Shown piece after piece: positions 29,401 to 41,400 of a stretch of 64,000 nucleotides of DNA. A program made the translations under genes and the position numbers. Position 1 is the first letter of the stretch, and every line of letters begins with the position of its first letter. Under the pieces are notes generated by a model. That model did not search any database, had not been told where the DNA came from, and worked only from the letters and a program-made list of their open reading frames with translations. The stretch lies in the NCBI GenBank assembly GCA_963576735.1, contig OY755188.1, positions 3,968,001 to 4,032,000 of the forward strand, read 5' to 3'. Source of the stretch: Bedellia somnulentella (lineage: Eukaryota; Arthropoda; Insecta; Lepidoptera; Bedelliidae).

Positions 29401-32400
29401 GAGGGGTAAAAACATCGCTACGTGTAATTTTAAAGGAACGTTCTCCGCACCCTGATACACTTGCAACATTGTTGGCTGAAGTGGAGTCTATTATCAACAG
29501 CAGACCATTGACTTACGTAAATACAGATGATCCTAGCTGCCCAGAGTCGATTACACCAAACCATTTTTTGATTGGAACCTCCGTCAGTGGACCCACAATT
29601 GGAAAATATGATGACGGTGATCTTTCTTTACGAAAAAGGTGGCGATCAGCTCAAAGATTAGCTGATATGTTTTGGTCCAGATGGGTCAAAGAGTATTTAC
29701 CCACATTACTTCCCCGTCAAAAATGGAACAGCGAGGAGAAACCACTTGAGGTAGGTAACCTGGTTTTAGTTGTCGATCCTAACAGTCCCAGGTGCTCTTG
29801 GCCCAAGGGGCTCATAGCGCGAGTATTCCCAGGTAAGGATGGTCGGGTGAGAGTGGTGGAAGTGCGCACGGCGAGTGGTCTCCTGCTGCGCGCCGCGACA
29901 CGCATCGCACCTATTTCTGTTGGTGATTCGTGCTGATAGCACTGGGGTGGGGAATGTAAGCGATGGCGGCGCGCTTTAGCGTTAGTTTTAGTTTTTTAAA
30001 TTTGAATTTTATGAACGTATAATGTATCTGTCATTTTTATAAATTTTGTGGGTGTTATGTATTTTTAATGTTAAATGTCAGGTAGTTTTGCTATGTCAGT
30101 CTGCATCTAACGGTTGTACGGCGAAGTCTTTTGTGTGTTTCCAAAATCGAATAAACGTTTTGTGATATATTTTGGACTTTGATTTGGGTGATCCCGGAAC
30201 TAGCTTCAGTAGCTTACAATCATCTTTTACACCACACCTTTCACGAATCACATCATTCCAATAGTTTTAAAACAAATAAAATCACTGCAGACCCGTGGAA
30301 TAGGCCTACAGGGGATACCACGTTAAAATAAAACGCGCTAAGAACACTACATCATAGGTGGCGTGGAAGCGTTTGCAAAGTATGAAGATTACCAATGATC
30401 GAACTTTTCAACGCGTTATATCTTCAAAATAGTGGCTTTTAGGAAAAAAAATATTGATATCTTTTTTGTAGAGAATTTTCTGATCTACAATTTTGTACTG
30501 GGTGATTTTGCGAAAAAACTCACCGTTTCGCTTAAAATCGCAAAAAACTCATTTTTTTTACCTTTGACCTCGTGTAAAATTTTTAGCACACCTCGGAACG
30601 ATGGGGACTTTTGAGGTTTCATTTATAATCATGTTTTGAACAATTGTGCCAATTTTCAGCTTCTTATGAATTTATGTAACCTTGAATGTATAAATTGACC
30701 GGATTATGTTTACTTTTGTTGCAAACGAAATATAAAGTAAGTATAGCTTTCAAAGGTAATAAAAATTACATCAAAGCATCCTTTGTAGGTTTTGAATCAT
30801 AAACCATTATAATGTAGCTTTTGTTTGCAAACCAATCAAAACCACATTTGAAATTGCTTAATTGCGGTTGTCAAAATGAAACCAATGGACCATCTATACC
30901 GCTTTTGATAGAAATTAATTACACTGCCAATACACTTTAGATAAAATTTATATAAATGATTCCATTAACCCTTTGATTTTCAAAATTCATAATAATTTGT
31001 TATAGGTTTAGATAATTTACATACATACATACGTTATATTGTATTCACCGCCATAATTCCCAAAAAGGGGTTACCAGAGCTTCAGAGCTAGAAACTCCTC
31101 AGCCACATTTGGAAAATGATAGGAGGATACCGTGGATAATGATATATCTATTAAAATAATGAAAAGAAAAATTTCGTCACCAGACCTTGCACCCGCAACA
31201 TCTCGTTCTACGCTCTAATTTATCTTTCCTTAATTGATTAGTAAAATAATCTCCATATGATTTAAATCTTTTTGTTCACGAAAACCTCATGTAGGGATTA
31301 TTAGTAATCTCCATATGAGCTTTTATGCACAACATATTCTAATTATCTATACATCTCTTTTACCAATTCTAAACTATAACCAATTAAAACCTTACCGTTC
31401 ACCGGCAGAGTAAAAATATGATCAGCTATTCAGCAAAGGTTTGTTCCAGGCACTTTGTGGTTATAACGGAAGCAACTGACGACTACACATTATCGTATGC
31501 AAACTCTGCATCGGAAAATATTTGTCTTGAGCGCTCTGAGGTCGGCTTGCCTGCATTATACTTCCAAATTGGACTACTGGATAAGGTAAAACATGTTGAG
31601 TATTCTCACACCTTATTTCAACAAACGGGCGATATCACGGTAGATATGAATACGGTTTGCTCTATGATTTTGTTTGTTTGTGATATTTTGATACGATTTG
31701 CAAAAGAAGTAGGTGTTTTATTCAGTGCGCGTAAGTTAGGTTGGACTAAAAGCTGTGTAGTTTTGGTGAAAAATAGTGTCGTAGAAGGCGGCTAACGCCC
31801 GATTTCTGAATTGAGTATTCCAGCTGAGAACAACTGAAGTATCGTTCTGTCGCATTGAAATATTAACAATTGAATGAGACAAAACGATACTTAAGTCATT
31901 TTCAGCTTAAATACTCAATTCAGAAATCGGGCGTAAGGGTTTTTAGGGCTACCCTTGTTTAGGATATATATTCGTAAGTAATTGCATATATTTATGGACG
32001 CTCATGTTTTTCTTTTGAAAAGTACTGTTTTAATTCCATTATAAAAACAATAAAATAAACATGCTTTGCTTTGCTGTGTAGTGTCGGCTTAGAATAGCAC
32101 TACCCCATTTCTTCCGGTGGGTGTACGTAAGAGGCGACTAACGGTATTGGGGCTTTTAAGGGATTTTTGGGCGATGCGGTTGGAGACCCATCACCAACAA
32201 CCTTTATTTCACCATCTTTTCCCCACGCAACTTCCAAAGGTGGCTGAGGAATGTCTCATTCCCCAGCTCTGGCTACCCCTTCTAGGGAAATTTAGCCGTG
32301 AGTATATGTATGTATGTATGTATGTAAAATAAACATGTAATTTGTTATTACATATTTGTTAAAAAACCCAAGTTTTTTATTAGCAGAGCTTGTGTTTTAT

Positions 32401-35400
32401 TTTAAAATACTTGAGCCAAGAGTATCTTTAACTTTGGTTGAAATGCTGCTAAAGCTGTACAAAAAAACTCAAAATAGTTTACCACAGTGCTGATCCACTA
32501 TTTCAATATATATAGAATAATTATTGTCCATGGTTAAGAATTTCATTAGTACGTCTCTTTTGTTGCCTTTGTTTGTTGGGCGATGTGGCTGGAAATCCAC
32601 GACCTATATTTTTCGCAACCTATTTTTAGTTAAATAATTTGCAATATAACCGATTAACTATCTAAAAACATACAAACAAAACAAAAACTAAATAACGTAT
32701 CGGTTTTGCCAATATCTTTTATTTTTCATTCGTTCTTAGAAACCTTCAAATCTTTACTCTAACCAATATAATATACAACGCACATACCAATAAAAATCAC
32801 AAAACAACGACACCAAAGAAAATAAGCTATTTTACTTTTCAGTACGGAGAGCAAGACAATTATGTGAAGGAGAAAATCCGAGCCCAATCACTGAGAAGCG
32901 TATTCAACGCGATCGAATCGAGCTTGAAGCTGAACTACCATAACGTTACCGTGAGCAGTGTACAGAATACGGATGATATGCTAGCAAAAGTCGCTCAAAT
33001 ATTTGGTAAGAACTGAATGAGAAAAAAGAAAACAGATCATTATTTTTATATGTAAAAGTATTTTTTTAGCCTGAGACTAAAATATTTTCGCTGTGTACTG
33101 TTGGCTCAGAATAGCACTACCCCATTTCTTCCAGTGGGTATACGTAAGCGGAGGCTAACAGTATTTGGGCTTTAAGGGATTTTTGGGCGTGGCGGTTGGT
33201 GACTCATCGCCAACAACCTTTATTTTACCAAATTTTCCCTACTCAACTTTTTAAAAGTGGCTTAAGAATTTCTAACTCCTTTGCTTTAGCTACCCCTTCT
33301 AGGGATGTATAGCTGTGAATATATGTATGTTTATGAAATAGTTTCGGCTCGGAAAGCCGAGGCCAATCATTGAGAAGCGTATTCAACGCGATCGAATCGA
33401 GCTTGAAGCTGAACTACCATAACGTTACCGTGAGCAGTTTACAGAAAACGGATGATATGTTAGCAAAGGTCGCTCAAATATTAAGTAAGAACTAAATAAG
33501 AAGAAAAAAAGATCTTTTTTATATGCTAAAGTATTTTATTAAAAACCTGAGCCTAAAATATTTAAAATGTATAAGTGAATTGTAATGAATTTTAATTGCC
33601 AGTACTTCTCAGGAATACTTTATTACATACAAACAGTACACACATTTTTTTTTTAGCTAAAAGTACATTTTAAAAACATACATATATATACTCACGGTCA
33701 TATATCGTAAAAGCCAGAGCTTTAGAGCTAGAGAGCTCCTCAGCCACATTTAGAAGTTGATAGGGGAAAATATGATAGAAATGAATAATCATTAGTGATG
33801 GGTTTTCAAACCGCTTCGCCCAAAAACCACATTAAAAAGCCCCATACCATTAGTAATTATTTAACACATTATAATATAACATGGTACCACTTATACTCTG
33901 ACTAACAAAATTGATAATTCAGTGGGAAAGTACTTATTTTCGTGAGTCTATGTATGTTAAATATGTATACGTAATCTCTCGAGTGTACATCCATACACAT
34001 ATTCATATATTGGTATTATTGTTATTATGCGTTTGTAGGTGCCAACAACATAGCCGAATTACCACAGAACGTTGCTTTGGAGAAATTCCGTGTCAGCAGG
34101 GTTATTTTCGAAGAAATACGAATGTTGATCAAAGAAACAATTGGTATATTGTACCCGATTGAGAAGGTTGAAGAAATGACTTTAACTGAGTAAGTAGATA
34201 CTGTTGTTGTTGTTGTCCTACGGCACCCCACTGGTGCACAGGGCCTGCACAAGCTCCCGCCATGCCTTCCTGTCTGCCGCGACTTCCCTGGCCGCACTCC
34301 AACTCAGTCCCGCCGCTCACAGCTCTCCACGCTCCGGCGCCAAGTGTGTACGGGACGGCCGCGGGCTCGCTTGCCGTCCGGTGGTTTCCACTCAAAAGCG
34401 ATGCTGGCGTTTGTGGTCCCTCTTCGAAATGTGTGCCCCATCCACCTCCATTTTCTCAGTGCGATGTCAGTCACAACTGGAGTCTGCTGGCATTGGTTAG
34501 ATACTACATACTTTTTAATAGAACTACTACCAACATACATACATATACTCGTGCTATTAATCGGTCGGGGTAGTCAGAAATGTTCGATTACCACTTTGTA
34601 TGATCCTCGTGTCCTCTCTTCTATTAATTAATAAAATAAAATGTCGTTTATTTCATTCTTCTTGAAATCTTAACAATTTTTGTTTTTGATAAGTCGTATG
34701 TAAATAAATTGCTAGTTTTCAGAGCAGAAACCGCGTAGCAGCCATATTTAAGCCTGGTTAACATCCCAACGACTTATTAATGATTTAAAACACAATACAT
34801 GCAATTAAAACAAATATATGTTTCTTTCACATAACCCATACGCGTGTTAGATATCATGTAATAGGTATATATCAACTTTGAAAATCATATTTTAGCCTAT
34901 CAAATATATTCTTTGTTATAATTTATTATTAGAAATTAAAAACGCTTCAAAGTGATAACATTCTATTAAAATTATAAATGTGAAAGTGTAGATGTTGGTG
35001 TGTTTGAGGCAAAAAAGCTTCTCAAGTACATAATGTATATAATAAAATTTGGCAGAATGCAAGATAATGACCCAAATTAAGACCAACCAACCTCACCTAT
35101 TAAATATTCACGGCTGATTGAACGAAGAAAACCGGAAAAACGCCTAAAATTTTGTCATAAGCAAATTTGACAGTACGAAGTTTGTCGGGTCAGCTTGTTT
35201 CTATTACTTCTAACTTTTTGAACAAGAAAGGAAGAAAATAATATACATATATGTACAGCCAAAATTCGCCCAAGCTGATTTCTACTGTTCTTGAAATGGA
35301 CCTAACAATTTTATCATTCCCTTTTGAAAACAGAAATATTTGAAAGGTATTTCATACACCAAAATGTTTCAAATACAATAAATTTAGAAGCCAGTTGCTA

Positions 35401-38400
35401 AGTAAATCATATTCAATTACAAAACAATAATCAAAAAGTTAATCTTCCTAAAGAAAATGAATTTTCCTGAGTGCTTCAGCGGTGCCTTTAAAACAAAAGT
35501 TTGGATGTCCTTTCAAACAAACTAATTCAATATTCTTTGTTTTACCGATATAGAAGATTTCGGACTTATTTCACAGTGCTTTCAATTACTGTTAAATATG
35601 CTAGAACATTAATTAATATTTTCCAAATTCTGAGAACCTAAATAAATCCTTGACTGGTTTTTGAAGATCTAATTATTTTTAAATTACTTTTTGCTCTGAT
35701 GAATCAAATGTTTTTTCTACTAGTCTTTAGAGAAAATGATTATCTAAATATCAACCAAATATTTCGATTTGCGGTTCTTGAATAACAAGTCTTTCAGAAA
35801 GTTTTATTGGCTTCATTAATTAATAGGCAATATTTCAAAATCTGAAGCTTAAAATATTTAGATTGAATATCACGTCTGTCTACATTTAAGTATTTTGGTA
35901 TACTATGAAATTGGAGTGTGTAGTGTCGGCTTAGAATAGCACTACCCCGTTTCTACCGATGGGTGTACGTAAGAGGCGACTAACGGTATTGGGGCTTTTA
36001 AGGGATTTTTGGGCGATGCGGTTGGAGACCCATCACATTTCCCCACTCAATTTTCCAAAAGTGGCTGAGGAATTTTCAATTCCTTAGCTCTGGCTACCCC
36101 TTCTAGGGATTTATAGCCGTGAGTATATGTATGTATGAAATTGGAATATTTCAAACCCATCATTTAATTATAAGTTTGTTCTTTAAAACCATAATTGTTA
36201 CAGAATATAGTCTTGAAAACGAATATTTTTTATCATCAATACCGATACCGACCGATAATCAATATCTTTGAGCATTACCAGCTAGTGATAATTATAATAA
36301 ATATATGCACAGAATAAGCTCGCCCCAAACTAAGTTAAACTAAACATGGGAAACTAACTGAACGAAATATTTAATATCATATTATACACACACAAAAAAC
36401 ATCCAAGACTAAGAAACAACCAATTGCGCTCATCACATAAATGTTGCTCTCAGCGGGGATCGAACCCGCAACCTCCGGACCGAGAAGCTAGTCAACTATC
36501 CACTCGGCCACAGACGTCGTCAAAATAATGCATCTTATGTGCTATTATTTATAAAATTTCAGTTTACAATCACTGAAACAGACTACGAACATAGTTAACA
36601 GTAAGTTTGATAGCGGTCTCGGTGCCTTCTACACGTTTATTGATGAAGACGAATGTTTAGCTACGGAACCGTTGATGCCGATGCCTTCGATTCTTAGCAA
36701 TGCAACAGAGGTGAGTTAAATATTTCATTTGTTAGTATTTGAATTTGATTCTAAGTCCATTATAAATGTAGAAATGAGATAATTTATCTCAAATAAAACT
36801 TCAGACCATCATGTGGCAATTTTGTCACCTAGTATCCTCTGAACATAGGTTTCTTAGGGCGGTGCACCCAAGTGAAAGAAGGCAGGTCTATCGCTATTTT
36901 GTACGATTACACTGGCATATGACTTAGTTTGACCCAGCCATATGGTTATTGTGGGTCTCCTCATAAACAAAACTTCACTGAAAATGTTGGTGCATTAGGA
37001 ACATAGTTGATATAAATGTATATTTACTGAATAGATAGCTCGAAATGGAAATAATCGAAGCTTGGATATTTTGAATCTCAACGATTTATTGTAGTCTAGG
37101 AGTCAATATTACAATAAGTAATAAAAACTTAATCTTTACTAACTTTATCAGCCGTGATAGCCCAGTGGGTAGAACACTCGGTTATCGTGCAAACGACTAG
37201 TGTTCAAATCCTGGGTCGGGCCTACACCAATTTGTCTTTTCTAAAGACATATGTGTGGTTAATTTATCATGATTGTTAACGGTGAGGGAAAACATCGTGA
37301 GGAAACCCACATGGCTGAGTTGTACTTAGTCATGTGACAGTGTATTCGTACAAAACGGCGATAGGCCTGCCCCCTATCACGTTAGTACACTGTCCATGCA
37401 AAACGTGGGTACTCTGAACACCAGGTGACAAAGTCACGTGATGTTCAGAAGTATTAGTACCTCTGCCAACCCCTTCGGGGATATTCGGCGTGAACGTTTA
37501 TGTTATGTTATGTTATGTTATGCTTTACTAACTTCCATGTCCAATAATGGTGAACATTATAAAACTCATATTTCATTCTTCTAAAAAACTGAAATTATAC
37601 ATTTACATATAAACGTATGCTAGCATTAAAATAGATTAGTTATTTCATGCCAATGCTAGAAGCAAAACAGCAAGGCGCAATAAATTCTCAGCATTCATCA
37701 TTGGAATGAAATCCAATTTTGCAGTCACACTGCATGACTTAGCACCACGGCATTACGGCTAAAGCCAGCTCAAAATGGCATAAATCTGAGTTACTTGTCA
37801 GATGCTGAGCCTCTTCAACTAATGGATATAGAGCTTTTGAGGTACTCGAAGTTAGAATTATTTAGACGAATTTCGAGAAGCAATTCGGATTGTGGAACTT
37901 GTTTAGTGTAAATGTATTGGCAGTAATTACTAACAGTTTAGGATGGAACCAATATAATTGTTTATTTACTTGTTTTGATAAAGGAGATTGACCATTTTGG
38001 ACCAATTGCTGCCCAGGCGTGGGAATAGTTTTTTATTTTACCTTACATAAAAGGGTATTTAAGAAAAATAATTAAAAAAAACAACATCCACGAGGTTGTG
38101 TACTACCCGATAATATACCTTATGGTTTTCGTAGCACTTGAACTTTTGATATTTCATTTTTTTATAATATTTACGTTGTTGTTTAATATTATTATTTTAT
38201 TTATTCTTCCTCTAGTCAGGTCCCGACCTCGCTAGTATCGCAAAACAAGTTTTTTGTACGTTGACAGCTTTGTATAGCACTGTCTCTTTTTTCAATTCCA
38301 AGACAAGTTGATCGAACGGTACGGTACAAAATCACAGCGAGATTTGAGAGAAATCAAAAGTCTTGCTTCCTCATATTCAGATGTGTATGTATACCTGTTA

Positions 38401-41400
38401 CTCTGTACCTGCTTGCGCGCGCGCCCTTTTGTTTGTATCGCAGTCTATCACCACTCTTTGACGTGAATCGTACTGTGCACTTATCTCCTTATTTTCTTAC
38501 TACCCGGCATTACTTTTGAACTATCGTATCTGCATCACTTATCGACCCGGCTATTCGTTTTTTACTTGACGAGAACAATCATGGACTCCGTTCAATTAAT
38601 CATTATTGCTGTTCGTGTTTTACTGGGCGGCGAACGATCGGCAGTTGTGCTCACGTTGTTTGCCTAGTTTGATTTTTGGGGTGAGCTAGGCACGAAGACG
38701 TTTTGAGGCGGCCTGCTTTATTTTTAGATTCAATAATCATAGATGACGATGAGGATGATTGATTAGGTATCATTAATGTTTACATCATGATCATGTAACG
38801 AATAAATGATTGATTTATTAAAGCACTATACTTAACAAGTGTTTTAATAGTAATAAATAATCCATTGTTCACAATATACCGTGTTTTATTTAAAAAAAAC
38901 AGCTGTTGGTTATGATTAAGTCGTCAATGTAAATCCTATGAAAAATATGTTTTTTCTCAGTACTCCTCGGATAGATTCTAAAGCGCTTTGGGTTACAGTC
39001 TGATATTAGTCTAAGGAACATTATGTACCATCATTCAATGTTGGGCAGCACTTGGTCCAACGTTCATACAAAAATGGTCAATCTCCTTTGCTTTGTTGTT
39101 CTCGTCTCTATGTTTTATTTTATAAATACAATTAATTTTTAGTTTTTAACGATAATTCATGTACACTTGTTTCGTTTTTTTATGCATTTCAAGTACTGTC
39201 TATAAATCCTTAATGCTTTTGATACAGTTAAATAATATATATTTTTTTCACTTTATACATTGAATACTGTGGTAATATTTTAAACTATAAAAAATAATTC
39301 TTAAAGCCTCTTAAAAAATCAAATTCTCCTTTTAAAAAAAGTTACAAATGCTTTGTATTGCATTACTCTTAAACATACAAAATCAGAAGGGCATATCAAT
39401 CATTCGCATATTTTTTTATCGAGATTATTAAAGGTGATAGAAAAGTAAACTAATCATTCTTTTTACACAGTATTTTGATGAAAATTATTATTTAAATAGA
39501 AAAAAATATATCTCTGATTTTTTTTCCGTACAACTTTAAAATAAAATTCCAACTACGAGAGTTGAAAAACAAGGAATAATTTAGTATTCAATCGAATATT
39601 TTAATGCTGAGTTCTTATTAACAAATTGTTAATACAATCAAATAAAAGCTAAAGAATTTTTGAATGCACTATTTTTAAAAGCAATTAGGCCAGATCGATA
39701 AACATTTTCAGGCTAAGATAGGCTATAGGTTATACACCATCACGCGAAAATGCACACTAGAAACAATAAGACTGTGTCGACATGATAGTCCAGTGGGTAG
39801 AACACCCGCCCAAAAACAGAAGGGCGTGAGTTCCAATCCTGGGTCGGGCCTACACCAATTTGTCTTTTCTAAAGTCATATGTGTGGTTAATTTATCATGG
39901 TTGTTAACGGTGAGGGAAAACATCGTGAGGAAACCCACATGGCTGAGTTGTACTTAGTCATGTGACAGTGTATTCGTACAAAACGGCGATAGGCCTGCCC
40001 CCTATCACGTGAGTACACTGTCTAAGCAAAACGTGGGTACCTTCTCTGGACACTAGATGGTGCCGCCATGTGAGTTCAGAAGCATTGGTACCTCTGCCAA
40101 CCCCTTCGGGGATAAACGGCGTGAACGTTTATGTGTGCAGAAACGGTAACAATTCACTAGAAATACTTCAGCAGTTGAAGATGCGTGTTACAGCTATAAA
40201 ATTAAAAATGTACTATTCATTTCAGAAAGAAGAAGAGCTCGATCCTAAAGCAGCCTACCTAATGTTAATACCAGGCTTCGAAGGACATCACCGAATATTC
40301 ACGTCAATTACACAAAGATTGAAACTTAATGCCATGACTTTCCAACTCGGTCCTGACATGCCTTTGGACAGTGTTCACGCTATGGCTCTTAATATCAAAA
40401 AGGTATGATGATAATTCCATCTAATACATAAAAAATAACATTAACCTATAATAAAAAGTTATTTAAAGTACATACATACATATACTCACGGCTATAAATC
40501 CCTAAAAGGGGTAGCCAGAGCTGTGGATTTAGAAATTCCTCAGCCACTTTTGGAAAGTTGCATGGGGAAGAGATGGTAAAATAAAGGTTGTTGGTGATGG
40601 GTCTCCAACCGCATCGCCCAAAAATCCCTTAATAGCCCCAATACCGTTATTCGACTCTTACGTACACCTACCGGAAGAAATGGGGTAGTGCTATTCTAAG
40701 CCGACACTACGCAGCTTACGACACTTATCAGAGTATCAGTTATTAATTAGTATTTGTTGGATATTTGTTTGTGACGCATACACTACGAAACCTCTCCACC
40801 AATTTGGAGATTATTCACAATCAAGAGATCATCAATTCCTAACTTCACGCTTTAAAAGAAACTTAGGCTATATTATTATCACGTTATATTTTAAAAAGAT
40901 GAGTAGAATAGAAGAACGCTTATATATTATTAAATAACCCATGCAAAACGTTGACGATCCCCTTGCATGTCATATATGTCAGTGACAGAAATCGATCAAA
41001 TAGTTTTTAGCCAATTAGAAATACATTTTTTTAACCATAGCTTTATTTTGTGTTATTTTTCCTAATTATGGAGGTCTGTCTACGTTTTTATGTTTTGTAG
41101 CCGTGAGCATATGCATTATATTAAATCCAATCTACTCCTTTATATATATCACTTAAAGTACTTACTCAAGAACCAAATTGTACTCCTTAATAGATTCAGA
41201 GAATTCCTATGATATAATAGTATTTGTAGAAGGTATTATCCAAATTCGGTTCGAGGAATAGCCTTATAAACGTATTGGATTCACTTAATAAGGGTTTCGG
41301 TGTGTGATTGAAACTGAAAGGAGATAGTATGGACTGGTTCGAAATCTCTAAGCGTGTATGACAGGACTGTGTAACTAGTACGTAGCTCTTCAATTAGTTT

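Larger units (their letters stand above)
24040..30218 (+). mobile_element. Complete BEL/Pao LTR retrotransposon
   Basis: Two 264-bp LTRs (TGT...ACA) that look identical by eye flank one long gag-pol frame. Host ATCAT is duplicated at 24035-24039 and 30219-30223. A primer-binding site follows the 5' LTR and a purine tract precedes the 3' LTR. All expected domains are present, so this is a probable recent, potentially autonomous insertion. It lies in FAS intron 17, inside an older LINE fragment that resumes on the far side. Confidence 0.95.
22684..30706. mobile_element. Old DNA element with ~350-bp inverted termini, broken by nested insertions
   Basis: 22684-23030 is repeated in reverse complement at about 30360-30706, both outer ends being TCCGGTCAATTTA. 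Shared landmarks are ACACGAGGTCAAAGGTCAA and CCCATCGTTCCGAGGTGTGC. Without the BEL element the interior is about 1.8 kb and includes a Cys-rich coding remnant (23382-23697), a tRNA-like SINE (23214-23360) and a LINE fragment. No target duplication is evident, so the superfamily is unassigned. Confidence 0.75.

Noticed and set aside
36440..36520. tRNA-Ser/Leu-like gene
   Set aside because: The same sequence with a shared 3' body occurs at 42836 and 47058, which indicates a SINE head.
40070..40225. In-frame extension upstream of FAS exon 23
   Set aside because: It lies in a SINE D copy and its flank. A good acceptor at 40224-40225 matches the phase of exon 22.
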